DNA of 64,000 nucleotides from positions 6,501,840 through 6,565,839 of the forward strand of contig OZ025216.1 of NCBI GenBank assembly GCA_964019055.1, written 5' to 3'. The position numbers were made by a program, and so were the translations under genes. The notes below the pieces were generated by a model, which made no database searches, was not told the origin of the DNA, and was given only the letters and a program-made list of their open reading frames with translations. Shown in pieces: positions 45,814 to 58,300 of the stretch (within the stretch, counting starts at the first letter, position 1; the number at the start of each line of letters is the position of its first letter). This DNA is from Anthopleura xanthogrammica (taxonomy: Eukaryota; Cnidaria; Anthozoa; Actiniaria; Actiniidae).

Positions 45814-48774
45814 GTGCGTTTAGCAGTGAAAACGTCGTGTTTGGACCAAGAGAAAATTCTCAGCAAAATTCCAATTTGGTCAGCAAAAAACAGTTTTTTT
45901 GACCAAAAAGCACCTATTCTCAGCCAAAACCCCATTTTTTTTCGCCAAAAAGTCGTGTTTTTATCTCAAGAGGTATTTTCAGGAGCAAAAAGTGGGGGTT
46001 TCAGCCAACCGGTCACGCCGTCAGCGAAAAACCTGGTTTTGAGAGCCAAAATAGCCATTTTTCAGTTTTTGGGGCTAAAAAGGTTTTTTCCCCAGCAAAA
46101 CAGTGTTTTGGACACCGAAAATGTGCTTTTCTCGGCCAAAGGGTGCGTTTAGCAGTGAAAACGTCGTGTTTGGACCAAGAGAAAATTCTCAGCAAAATTC
46201 CAATTTGGTCAGCAAAAAACAGTTTTTTGGACCAAAAAGCACCTATTCTCAGCCAAAACCCCATTTTTTTTCGCCAAAAAGTCGTGTTTTTATCTCAAGA
46301 GGGATTTTCAGGAGCAAAAAGTGGGGGTTTCAGCCAACCGGTCACGCCGTCAGCGAAAAACCTGGTTTTGAGAGCCAAAATAGCCATTTTTCAGTTTTTG
46401 GGGCTAAAAAGGTTTTTTTCCCAGCAAAACAGTGTTTTGGACACCGAAAATGTGCTTTTCTCGGCCAAAGGGTGCGTTTAGCAGTGAAAACGTCGTGTTT
46501 GGACCAAGAGAAAATTCTCAGCAAAATTCCAATTTGGTCAGCAAAAAACAGTTTTTTTGACCAAAAAGCACCTATTCTCAGCCAAAACCCCATTTTTTTT
46601 CGCCAAAAAGTCGTGTTTTTATCTCAAGAGGTATTTTCAGGAGCAAAAAGTGGGGGTTTCAGCCAACCGGTCACGCCGTCAGCGAAAAACCTGGTTTTGA
46701 GAGCCAAAATAGCCATTTTTCAGTTTTTGGGGCTAAAAAGGTTTTTTTCCCAGCAAAACAGTGTTTTGGACACCGAAAATGTGCTTTTCTCGGCCAAAGG
46801 GTGCGTTTAGCAGTGAAAACGTCGTGTTTGGACCAAGAGAAAATTCTCAGCAAAATTCCAATTTGGTCAGCAAAAAACAGTTTTTTTGACCAAAAAGCAC
46901 CTATTCTCAGCCAAAACCCCATTTTTTTTCGCCAAAAAGTCGTGTTTTTATCTCAAGAGGTATTTTCAGGAGCAAAAAGTGTGGGTTTCAGCCAACCGGT
47001 CACGCTGTCAGCGAAAAACCTGGTTTTGAGAGCCAAAATAGCCATTTTTCAGTTTTTGGGGCTAAAAAGGTTTTTTTCCCAGCAAAACAGTGTTTTGGAC
47101 ACCGAAAATGTGCTTTTCTCGGCCAAAGGGTGCGTTTAGCAGTGAAAACGTCGTGTTTGGACCAAGAGAAAATTCTCAGCAAAATTCCAATTTGGTCAGC
47201 AAAAAACAGTTTTTTTGACCAAAAAGCACCTATTCTCAGCCAAAACCCCATTTTTTTTCGCCAAAAAGTCGTGTTTTTATCTCAAGAGGTATTTTCAGGA
47301 GCAAAAAGTGGGGGTTTCAGCCAACCGGTCACGCCGTCAGCGAAAAACCTGGTTTTGAGAGCCAAAATAGCCATTTTTCAGTTTTTGGGGCTAAAAAGGT
47401 TTTTTCCCCAGCAAAACAGTGTTTTGGACACCGAAAATGTGCTTTTCTCGGCCAAAGGGTGCGTTTAGCAGTGAAAACGTCGTGTTTGGACCAAGAGAAA
47501 ATTCTCAGCAAAATTCCAATTTGGTCAGCAAAAAACAGTTTTTTGGACCAAAAAGCACCTATTCTCAGCCAAAACCCCATTTTTTTTCGCCAAAAAGTCG
47601 TGTTTTTATCTCAAGAGGTATTTTCAGGAGCAAAAAGTGGGGGTTTCAGCCAACCGGTCACGCCGTCAGCGAAAAACCTGGTTTTGAGAGCCAAAATAGC
47701 CATTTTTCAGTTTTTGGGGCTAAAAAGGTTTTTTTCCCAGCAAAACAGTGTTTTGGACACCGAAAATGTGCTTTTCTCGGCCAAAGGGTGCGTTTAGCAG
47801 TGAAAACGTCGTGTTTGGACCAAGAGAAAATTCTCAGCAAAATTCCAATTTGGTCAGCAAAAAACAGTTTTTTTGACCAAAAAGCACCTATTCTCAGCCA
47901 AAACCCCATTTTTTTTCGCCAAAAAGTCGTGTTTTTATCTCAAGAGGTATTTTCAGGAGCAAAAAGTGGGGGTTTCAGCCAACCGGTCACGCCGTCAGCG
48001 AAAAACCTGGTTTTGAGAGCCAAAATAGCCATTTTTCAGTTTTTGGGGCTAAAAAGGTTTTTTTCCCAGCAAAACAGTGTTTTGGACACCGAAAATGTGC
48101 TTTTCTCGGCCAAAGGGTGCGTTTAGCAGTGAAAACGTCGTGTTTGGACCAAGAGAAAATTCTCAGCAAAATTCCAATTTGGTCAGCAAAAAACAGTTTT
48201 TTTGACCAAAAAGCACCTATTCTCAGCCAAAACCCCATTTTTTTTCGCCAAAAAGTCGTGTTTTTATCTCAAGAGGTATTTTCAGGAGCAAAAAGTGTGG
48301 GTTTCAGCCAACCGGTCACGCTGTCAGCGAAAAACCTGGTTTTGAGAGCCAAAATAGCCATTTTTCAGTTTTTGGGGCTAAAAAGGTTTTTTTCCCAGCA
48401 AAACAGTGTTTTGGACACCGAAAATGTGCTTTTCTCGGCCAAAGGGTGCGTTTAGCAGTGAAAACGTCGTGTTTGGACCAAGAGAAAATTCTCAGCAAAA
48501 TTCCAATTTGGTCAGCAAAAAACAGTTTTTTTGACCAAAAAGCACCTATTCTCAGCCAAAACCCCATTTTTTTTCGCCAAAAAGTCGTGTTTTTATCTCA
48601 AGAGGTATTTTCAGGAGCAAAAAGTGGGGGTTTCAGCCAACCGGTCACGCCGTCAGCGAAAAACCTGGTTTTGAGAGCCAAAATAGCCATTTTTCAGTTT
48701 TTGGGGCTAAAAAGGTTTTTTCCCCAGCAAAACAGTGTTTTGGACACCGAAAATGTGCTTTTCTCGGCCAAAGG
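45814..48774 (+). repeat. Four-monomer higher-order repeat (1316 bp, 2.25 copies)
   Basis: The order of marks is: six T before CCCCAGC (45814, 47130, 48446); CAGTTTTTTGGACC (46143, 47459); no mark (46472, 47788); GTGTGGGTTTCAG with CACGCTGTC (46801, 48117). Each recurs at exactly 1316 bp. Copies 45814-47129 and 47130-48445 differ visibly only at GAGGGATT (unit 46143) versus GAGGTATT (unit 47459). This is the cleanest four-monomer repeat in the window. Confidence 0.9.
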
Positions 48775-50390
48775 GTGCGTTTAGCAGTGAAAACGTCGTG
48801 TTTGGACCAAGAGAAAATTCTCAGCAAAATTCCAATTTGGTCAGCAAAAAACAGTTTTTTTGACCAAAAAGCACCTATTCTCAGCCAAAACCCCATTTTT
48901 TTTCGCCAAAAAGTCGTGTTTTTATCTCAAGAGGTATTTTCAGGAGCAAAAAGTGGGGGTTTCAGCCAACCGGTCACGCCGTCAGCGAAAAACCTGGTTT
49001 TGAGAGCCAAAATAGCCATTTTTCAGTTTTTGGGGCTAAAAAGGTTTTTTTCCCAGCAAAACAGTGTTTTGGACACCGAAAATGTGCTTTTCTCGGCCAA
49101 AGGGTGCGTTTAGCAGTGAAAACGTCGTGTTTGGACCAAGAGAAAATTCTCAGCAAAATTCCAATTTGGTCAGCAAAAAACAGTTTTTTTGACCAAAAAG
49201 CACCTATTCTCAGCCAAAAGCCCATTTTTTTTCGCCAAAAAGTCGTGTTTTTATCTCAAGAGGTATTTTCAGGAGCAAAAAGTGGGGGTTTCAGCCAACC
49301 GGTCACGCCGTCAGCGAAAAACCTGGTTTTGAGAGCCAAAATAGCCATTTTTCAGTTTTTGGGGCTAAAAAGGTTTTTTTCCCAGCAAAACAGTGTTTTG
49401 GACACCGAAAATGTGCTTTTGTCGGCCAAAGGGTGCGTTTAGCAGTGAAAACGTCGTGTTTGGACCAAGAGAAAATTCTCAGCAAAATTCCAATTTGGTC
49501 AGCAAAAAACAGTTTTTTTGACCAAAAAGCACCTATTCTCAGCCAAAACCCCATTTTTTTTCGCCAAAAAGTCGTGTTTTTATCTCAAGAGGTATTTTCA
49601 GGAGCAAAAAGTGGGGGTTTCAGCCAACCGGTCACGCCGTCAGCGAAAAACCTGGTTTTGAGAGCCAAAATAGCCATTTTTCAGTTTTTGGGGCTAAAAA
49701 GGTTTTTTTCCCAGCAAAACAGTGTTTTGGACACCGAAAATGTGCTTTTCTCGGCCAAAGGGTGCGTTTAGCAGTGAAAACGTCGTGTTTGGACCAAGAG
49801 AAAATTCTCAGCAAAATTCCAATTTGGTCAGCAAAAAACAGTTTTTTTGACCAAAAAGCACCTATTCTCAGCCAAAACCCCATTTTTTTTCGCCAAAAAG
49901 TCGTGTTTTTATCTCAAGAGGTATTTTCAGGAGCAAAAAGTGGGGGTTTCAGCCAACCGGTCACGCCGTCAGCGAAAAACCTGGTTTTGAGAGCCAAAAT
50001 AGCCATTTTTCAGTTTTTGGGGCTAAAAAGGTTTTTTTCCCAGCAAAACAGTGTTTTGGACACCGAAAATGTGCTTTTCTCGGCCAAAGGGTGCGTTTAG
50101 CAGTGAAAACGTCGTGTTTGGACCAAGAGAAAATTCTCAGCAAAATTCCAATTTGGTCAGCAAAAAACAGTTTTTTTGACCAAAAAGCACCTATTCTCAG
50201 CCAAAAGCCCATTTTTTTTCGCCAAAAAGTCGTGTTTTTATCTCAAGAGGTATTTTCAGGAGCAAAAAGTGGGGGTTTCAGCCAACCGGTCACGCCGTCA
50301 GCGAAAAACCTGGTTTTGAGAGCCAAAATAGCCATTTTTCAGTTTTTGGGGCTAAAAAGGTTTTTTTCCCAGCAAAACAGTGTTTTGGAC
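48775..50390 (+). repeat. Transition units with CAAAAGCCC and TTTTGTCGG marks
   Basis: Units 49104 and 50091, 987 bp (three monomers) apart, both have GCCAAAAGCCC. Unit 49104 ends with TTTTGTCGGCC and unit 50091 with TTTTGTTGGCC. CAAAAGCCC returns in units 55682, 56011 and 57656, on the far side of the diverged block. Confidence 0.78.
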
Positions 50391-51406
50391 ACCCAAAATG
50401 TGCTTTTGTTGGCCAAAGGGTGCGTTTAGCAGTGAAAACGTCGTGTTTTGACCAAGAGAAAATTCTCAGCAAAATTCCAATTTGGTCAGCAAAAAACATT
50501 TTTTTTGACCAAAAACCACCTATTCTCAGCCAAAACTCCATTTTTTTTCCGCAAAAAGTCGTGTTTTTATCTCAAGAGGTATTTTCAGGAGCAAAAAGTG
50601 GGGGTTTCAGCCAACCGGTCACGCCGTCAGCGAAAAACCTGGTTTTGAGAGCCAAAATAGCCATTTTTCAGTTTTTGGGGCTAAAAAGGTTTTTTTCCCA
50701 GCAAAACAGTGTTTTGGACACCCAAAATGTGCTTTTGTCGGCCAAAGGGTGCGTTTAGCAGTGAAAACGTCGTGTTTTGACCAAGAGAAAATTCTCAGCA
50801 AAATTCCAATTTGGTCAGCAAAAAACAGTTTTTTTGACCAAAAAGCACCTATTCTCAGCCAAAACCCCATTTTTTTTCGCCAAAAAGTCGTGTTTTTATC
50901 TCAAGAGGTATTTTCAGGAGCAAAAAGTGGGGGTTTCAGCCAACCGGTCACGCCGTCAGCGAAAAACCTGGTTTTGAGAGCCAAAATAGCCATTTTTCAG
51001 TTTTTGGGGCTAAAAAGGTTTTTTTCCCAGCAAAACAGTGTTTTGGACACCGAAAATGTGCTTTTCTCGGCCAAAGGGTGCGTTTAGCAGTGAAAACGTC
51101 GTATTTTGAGCAAGAGAAAATTCTCAGCAAAATTCCAATTTGGTCAGCAAAAAACAGTTTTTTTGACCAAAAAGCACCTATTCTCAGCCAAAACCCCATT
51201 TTTGTTCGCCAAAAAGTCGTGTTTTTATCTCAAGAGGTATTTTCAGGAGCAAAAAGTGGGGGTTTCAGCCAACCGGTCACGCCGTCAGCGAAAAACCTGG
51301 TTTTGAGAGCCAAAATAGCCATTTTTCAGTTTTTGGGGCTAAAAAGGTTTTTTTCCCAGCAAAACAGTGTTTTGGACACCGAAAATGTGCTTTTGTCGGC
51401 CAAAGG

Positions 51407-52722
51407 GTGCGTTTAGCAGTGAAAACGTCGTGTTTTGACCAAGAGAAAATTCTCAGCAAAATTCCAATTTGGTCAGCAAAAAACAGTTGTTTTGACCAAA
51501 AAGCACCTATTCTCAGCCAAAACCCCATTTTTTTTCGCCAAAAAGTCGTGTTTTTATCTCAAGAGGTATTTTCAGGAGCAAAAAGTGGGGGTTTCAGCCA
51601 ACCGGTCACGCCGTCAGCGAAAAACCTGGTTTTGAGAGTCAAAATAGCCATTTTTCAGTTTTTGGGGCTAAAAAGCTTTTTTTCCCAGCAAAACAGTGTT
51701 TTGGACACCCAACATGTACTTTTCTCGGCCAAAGGGTGCGTTTAGCAGTGAAAACGTCGTGTTTTGACCAAGAGAAAATTCTCAGCAAAATTCCAATTTG
51801 GTCAGCAAAAAACAGTTTTTTTGACCAAAAAGCACCTATTCTCAGCCAAAACCCCATTTTTTTTCGCCAAAAAGTCGTGTTTTTATCTGAAGAGGTATTT
51901 TCAGGAGCAAAAAGTGGGGGTTTCAGCCAACCGGTCACGCCGTCAGCGAAAAACCTGGTTTTGAGAGCCAAAATAGCCATTTTTCAGTTTTTGGGGCTAA
52001 AAAGGTTTTTTCCCCAGCAAAACAGTGTTTTGGACACCGAAAATGTGCTTTTCTCGGCCAAAGGGTGCGTTTAGCAGTGAAAACATCGTGTTTTGACCAA
52101 GAGAAAATTCTCAGCAAAATTCCAATTTGGTCAGCAAAAAACAGTTGTTTTGACCAAAAAGCACCTATTCTCAGCCAAAACCCCATTTTTTTTCGCCAAA
52201 AAGTCGTGTTTTTATCTCAAGAGGTATTTTCAGGAGCAAAAAGTGGGGGTTTCAGCCAACCGGTCACGCCGTCAGCGAAAAACCTGGTTTTGAGAGTCAA
52301 AATAGCCATTTTTCAGTTTTTGGGGCTAAAAAGCTTTTTTTCCCAGCAAAACAGTGTTTTGGACACCCAACATGTACTTTTCTCGGCCAAAGGGTGCGTT
52401 TAGCAGTGAAAACGTCGTGTTTTGACCAAGAGAAAATTCTCAGCAAAATTCCAATTTGGTCAGCAAAAAACAGTTTTTTTGACCAAAAAGCACCTATTCT
52501 CAGCCAAAACCCCATTTTTTTTCGCCAAAAAGTCGTGTTTTTATCTGAAGAGGTATTTTCAGGAGCAAAAAGTGGGGGTTTCAGCCAACCGGTCACGCCG
52601 TCAGCGAAAAACCTGGTTTTGAGAGCCAAAATAGCCATTTTTCAGTTTTTGGGGCTAAAAAGGTTTTTTTCCCAGCAAAACAGTGTTTTGGACACCGAAA
52701 ATGTGCTTTTCTCGGCCAAAGG
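51407..52722 (+). repeat. Dimer repeat inside the diverged block (658 bp, two copies)
   Basis: Units 51407 and 52065 share CAGTTGTTTTGACC, GAGAGTCAAAATAG, AAAGCTTTTTTT and ACACCCAACATGTAC. Units 51736 and 52394 share ATCTGAAGAGG. The two copies differ at AAAACATCG (unit 52065) and at the T-run before CCCAGC (six T with CCCC in unit 51736, seven in 52394). Confidence 0.9.
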
Positions 52723-54038
52723 GTGCGTTTAGCAGTGAAAACATCGTGTTTTGACCAAGAGAAAATTCTCAGCAAAATTCCAATTTGGTCAGCAAAAAAC
52801 AGTTTTTTTGACCAAAAAGCACCTATTCTCAGCCAAAACCCCATTTTTTTTCGCCAAAAAGTCGTGTTTTTATCTCAAGAGGTATTTTCAGGAGCAAAAA
52901 GTGGGGGTTTCAGCCAACCGGTCACGCCGTCAGCGAAAAACCTGGTTTTGAGAGCCAAAATAGCCATTTTTCAGTTTTTGGGGCTAAAAAGCTTTTTTTC
53001 CCAGCAAAACAGTGTTTTGGACACCCAAAATGTGCTTTTGTCGGCCAAATGGTGCGTTTAGCAGTGAAAACGTCGTGTTTGGACCAAGAGAAAATTCTCA
53101 GCAAAATTCCAATTTGGTCAGCAAAAAACAGTTTTTTTGACCAAAAAGCACCTATTCTCAGCCAAAACCCCATTTTTTTTCGCCAAAAAGTCGTGTTTTT
53201 ATCTCAAGAGGTATTTTCAGGAGCAAAAAGTGGGGGTTTCAGCCAACCGGTCACGCCGTCAGCGAAAAACCTGGTTTTGAGAGCCAAAATAGCCATTTTT
53301 CAGTTTTTGGGGCTAAAAAGGTTTTTTTCCCAGCAAAACAGTGTTTTGGACACCGAAAATGTGCTTTTCTCGGCCAAAGGGTGCGTTTAGCAGTGAAAAC
53401 ATCGTGTTTTGACCAAGAGAAAATTCTCAGCAAAATTCCAATTTGGTCAGCAAAAAACAGTTTTTTTGACCAAAAAGCACCTATTCTCAGCCAAAACCCC
53501 ATTTTTTTTCGCCAAAAAGTCGTGTTTTTATCTCAAGAGGTATTTTCAGGAGCAAAAAGTGGGGGTTTCAGCCAACCGGTCACGCCGTCAGCGAAAAACC
53601 TGGTTTTGAGAGCCAAAATAGCCATTTTTCAGTTTTTGGGGCTAAAAAGCTTTTTTTCCCAGCAAAACAGTGTTTTGGACACCCAAAATGTGCTTTTGTC
53701 GGCCAAATGGTGCGTTTAGCAGTGAAAACGTCGTGTTTGGACCAAGAGAAAATTCTCAGCAAAATTCCAATTTGGTCAGCAAAAAACAGTTTTTTTGACC
53801 AAAAAGCACCTATTCTCAGCCAAAACCCCATTTTTTTTCGCCAAAAAGTCGTGTTTTTATCTCAAGAGGTATTTTCAGGAGCAAAAAGTGGGGGTTTCAG
53901 CCAACCGGTCACGCCGTCAGCGAAAAACCTGGTTTTGAGAGCCAAAATAGCCATTTTTCAGTTTTTGGGGCTAAAAAGGTTTTTTTCCCAGCAAAACAGT
54001 GTTTTGGACACCCAAAATGTGCTTTTCTCGGCCAAAGG
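52723..54038 (+). repeat. Second dimer repeat inside the diverged block (658 bp, two copies)
   Basis: Units 52723 and 53381 share AAAACATCG, GTGTTTTGACC, AAAGCTTTTTTT, ACACCCAAAATG, TTTTGTCGG and CAAATGGTGCG. Units 53052 and 53710 are close to consensus. The second member differs at its end, where 53710 has ACACCCAAAATG and 53052 has ACACCGAAAATG. A diverged and a consensus-like monomer alternate. Confidence 0.9.
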
Positions 54039-55353
54039 GTGCGTTTAGCAGTGAAAACGTCGTGTTTTGACCAAGAGAAAATTCTCAGCAAAATTCCAAT
54101 TTGGTCAGCAAAAAACAGTTTTTTTGACCAAAAAGCACCTATTCTCAGCCAAAACCCCATTTTTTTCGCCAAAAAGTCGTGTTTTTATCTCAAGAGGTAT
54201 TTTCAGGAGCAAAAAGTGGGGGTTTCAGCCAACCGGTCACGCCGTCAGCGAAAAACCTGGTTTTGAGAGCCAAAATAGCCATTTTTCAGTTTTTGGGGCT
54301 AAAAAGGTTTTTTTCCCAGCAAAACAGTGTTTTGGACACCCAAAATGTGCTTTTCTCGGCCAAAGGGTGCGTTTAGCAGTAAAAACGTCGTGTTTTGACC
54401 AAGAGAAAATTCTCAGCAAAATTCCAATTTGGTCAGCAAAAAACAGTTGTTTTGACCGAAAAGCACCTATTCTCAGCCAAAACCCCATTTTTTTTCGCCA
54501 AAAAGTCGTGTTTTTATCTCAAGAGGTATTTTCAGGAGCAAAAAGTGGGGGTTTCAGCCAACCGGTCACGCCGTCAGCGAAAAACCTGGTTTTGAGAGCC
54601 AAAATAGCCATTTTTCAGTTTTTGGGGCTAAAAAGCTTTTTTCCCCAGCAAAACAGTGTTTTGGACACCCAAAATGTGCTTTTCTCGGCCAAAGGGTGCG
54701 TTTAGCAGTGAAAACGTCGTGTTTTGACCAAGAGAAAATTCTCAGCAAAATTCCAATTTGGTCAGCAAAAAACAGTTTTTTTGACCAAAAAGCACCTATT
54801 CTCAGCCAAAACCCCATTTTTTTTCGCCAAAAAGTCGTGTTTTTATCTCAAGAGGTATTTTGAGGAGCAAAAAGTGAGGGTTTCAGCCAACCGGTCACGC
54901 CGTCAGCGAATAACCTGGTTTTGAGAGCCAAAATAGCCATTTTTCAGTTTTTGGGGCTAAAAAGGTTTTTTTCCCAGCAAAACAGTGTTTTGGACACCGA
55001 AAATGTGCTTTTCTCGGCCAAAGGGTGCGTTTAGCAGTGAAAACGTCGTGTTTGGACCAAGAGAAAATTCTCAGCAAAATTCCAATTTGGTCAGCAAAAA
55101 ACAGTTTTTTTGACCAAAAAGCACCTATTCTCAGCCAAAACCCCATTTTTTTTCGCCAAAAAGTCGTGTTTTTATCTCAAGAGGTATTTTCAGGAGCAAA
55201 AAGTGGGGGTTTCAGCCAACCGGTCACGCCGTCAGCGAAAAACCTGGTTTTGAGAGCCAAAATAGCCATTTTTCAGTTTTTGGGGCTAAAAAGGTTTTTT
55301 TCCCAGCAAAACAGTGTTTTGGACACCGAAAATGTGCTTTTCTCGGCCAAAGG

Positions 55354-58300
55354 GTGCGTTTAGCAGTGAAAACGTCGTGTTTGGACCAAGAGAAAATTCT
55401 CAGCAAAATTCCAATTTGGTCAGCAAAAAACAGTTTTTTTGACCAAAAAGCACCTATTCTCAGCCAAAACCCCATTTTTTTCGCCAAAAAGTCGTGTTTT
55501 TGTCTCAAGAGGTATTTTCAGGAGCAAAAAGTGGGGGTTTCAGCCAACCGGTCACGCCGTCAGCGAAAAACCTGGTTTTGAGAGCCAAAATAGCCATTTT
55601 TCAGTTTTTGGGGCTAAAAAGGTTTTTTTCCCAGCAAAACAGTGTTTTGGACACCGAAAATGTGCTTTTCTCGGCCAAAGGGTGCGTTTAGCAGTGAAAA
55701 CGTCGTGTTTGGACCAAGAGAAAATTCTCAGCAAAATTCCAATTTGGTCAGCAAAAAACAGTTTTTTTGACCAAAAAGCACCTATTCTCAGCCAAAAGCC
55801 CATTTTTTTTCGCCAAAAAGTCGTGTTTTTATCTGAAGAGGTATTTTCAGGAGCAAAAAGTGGGGGTTTCAGCCAACCGGTCATGCCGTCAGCGAAAAAC
55901 CTGGTTTTGAGAGCCAAAATAGCCATTTTTCAGTTTTTGGGGCTAAAAAGGTTTTTTTCCCAGCAAAACAGTGTTTTGGACACCGAAAATGTGCTTTTCT
56001 CGGCCAAAGGGTGCGTTTAGCAGTGAAAACGTCGTGTTTGGACCAAGAGAAAATTCTCAGCAAAATTCCAATTTGGTCAGCAAAAAACAGTTTTTTTGAC
56101 CAAAAAGCACCTATTCTCAGCCAAAAGCCCATTTTTTTTCGCCAAAAAGTCGTGTTTTTATCTGAAGAGGTATTTTCAGGAGCAAAAAGTGGGGGTTTCA
56201 GCCAACCGGTCATGCCGTCAGCGAAAAACCTGGTTTTGAGAGCCAAAATAGCCATTTTTCAGTTTTTGGGGCTAAAAAGGTTTTTTTCCCAGCAAAACAG
56301 TGTTTTGGACACCGAAAATGTGCTTTTCTCGGCCAAAGGGTGCGTTTAGCAGTGAAAACGTCGTGTTTGGACCAAGAGAAAATTCTCAGCAAAATTCCAA
56401 TTTGGTCAGCAAAAAACAGTTTTTTTGACCAAAAAGCACCTATTCTCAGCCAAAACCCCATTTTTTTTCGCCAAAAAGTCGTGTTTTTATCTCAAGAGGT
56501 ATTTTCAGGAGCAAAAAGTGGGGGTTTCAGCCAACCGGTCACGCCGTCAGCGAAAAACCTGGTTTTGAGAGCCAAAATAGCCATTTTTTAGTTTTTGGGG
56601 CTAAAAAGGTTTTTTTCCCAGCAAAACAGTGTTTTGGACACCGAAAATGTGCTTTTCTCGGCCAAAGGGTGCGTTTAGCAGTGAAAACGTCGTGTTTGGA
56701 CCAAGAGAAAATTCTCAGCAAAATTCCAATTTGGTCAGCAAAAAACAGTTTTTTTGACCAAAAAGCACCTATTCTCAGCCAAAACCCCATTTTTTTTCGC
56801 CAAAAAGTCGTGTTTTTGTCTCAAGAGGTATTTTCAGGAGCAAAAAGTGGGGGTTTCAGCCAACCGGTCACGCCGTCAGCGAAAAACCTGGTTTTGAGAG
56901 CCAAAATAGCCATTTTTCAGTTTTTGGGGCTAAAAAGGTTTTTTTCCCAGCAAAACAGTGTTTTGGACACCGAAAATGTGCTTTTCTCGGCCAAAGGGTG
57001 CGTTTAGCAGTGAAAACGTCGTGTTTGGACCAAGAGAAAATTCTCAGCAAAATTCCAATTTGGTCAGCAAAAAACAGTTTTTTTGACCAAAAAGCACCTA
57101 TTCTCAGCCAAAACCCCATTTTTTTTCGCCAAAAAGTTGTGTTTTTATCTCAACAGGTATTTTCAGGAGCAAAAAGTGGGGGTTTCAGCCAACCGGTCAC
57201 GCCGTCAGCGAAAAACCTGGTTTTGAGAGCCAAAATAGCCATTTTTCAGTTTTTGGGGCTAAAAAGGTTTTTTTCCCAGCAAAACAGTGTTTTGGACACC
57301 GAAAATGTGCTTTTCTCGGCCAAAGGGTGCGTTTAGCAGTGAAAACGTCGTGTTTGGACCAAGAGAAAATTCTCAGCAAAATTCCAATTTGGTCAGCAAA
57401 AAACAGTTTTTTTGACCAAAAAGCACCTATTCTCAGCCAAAACCCCATTTTTTTTCGCCAAAAAGTCGTGTTTTTATCTCAAGAGGTATTTTCAGGAGCA
57501 AAAAGTGGGGGTTTCAGCCAACCGGTCACGCCGTCAGCGAAAAACCTGGTTTTGAGAGCCAAAATAGCCATTTTTCAGTTTTTGGGGCTAAAAAGGTTTT
57601 TTTCCCAGCAAAACAGTGTTTTGGACACCGAAAATGTGCTTTTGTCGGCCAAAGGGTGCGTTTAGCAGTGAAAACGTCGTGTTTGGACCAAGAGAAAATT
57701 CTCAGCAAAATTCCAATTTGGTCAGCAAAAAACAGTTTTTTTGACCAAAAAGCACCTATTCTCAGCCAAAAGCCCATTTTTTTTCGCCAAAAAGTCGTGT
57801 TTTTATCTGAAGAGGTATTTTCAGGAGCAAAAAGTGGGGGTTTCAGCCAACCGGTCATGCCGTCAGCGAAAAACCTGGTTTTGAGAGCCAAAATAGCCAT
57901 TTTTCAGTTTTTGGGGCTAAAAAGGTTTTTTTCCCAGCAAAACAGTGTTTTGGACACCGAAAATGTGCTTTTCTCGGCCAAAGGGTGCGTTTAGCAGTGA
58001 AAACGTCGTGTTTGGACCAAGAGAAAATTCTCAGCAAAATTCCAATTTGGTCAGCAAAAAACAGTTTTTTTGACCAAAAAGCACCTATTCTCAGCCAAAA
58101 CCCCATTTTTTTTCGCCAAAAAGTCGTGTTTTTGTCTCAAGAGGTATTTTCAGGAGCAAAAAGTGGGGGTTTCAGCCAACCGGTCACGCCGTCAGCGAAA
58201 AACCTGGTTTTGAGAGCCAAAATAGCCATTTTTCAGTTTTTGGGGCTAAAAAGGTTTTTTTCCCAGCAAAACAGTGTTTTGGACACCGAAAATGTGCTTT

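Larger units (their letters stand above)
50391..54960 (+). repeat. Diverged subfamily block
   Basis: From the end of unit 50091 to the end of unit 54696 the monomers share a set of changes that are rare or absent elsewhere. GTGTTTTGACC replaces GTGTTTGGACC in eleven units (50420, 50749, 51407, 51736, 52065, 52394, 52723, 53381, 54039, 54367, 54696) and GTATTTTGAGC is in 51078. ACACCCAAAATG replaces ACACCGAAAATG in many units. AAAGCTTTTTT, TTTTGTCGGCC, CAGTTGTTTTGACC and AAAACATCG are also clustered here. Unit 50420 has ACATTTTTTTTG and AACTCCATT; unit 54696 has TTTTGAGGAGC, GTGAGGG and GCGAATAACC. This is the most variable part of the window, with consensus-like units 53052 and 53710 interleaved. 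Confidence 0.88.

Noticed and set aside
44495..45823. 442-codon open frame as a repeat-protein gene
   Set aside because: It starts at GTG, arises only because three 330-bp units keep the frame, and identical-content frames elsewhere break at every 329-bp unit. Frames also exist on the other strand. No promoter, codon bias or unique end is visible.
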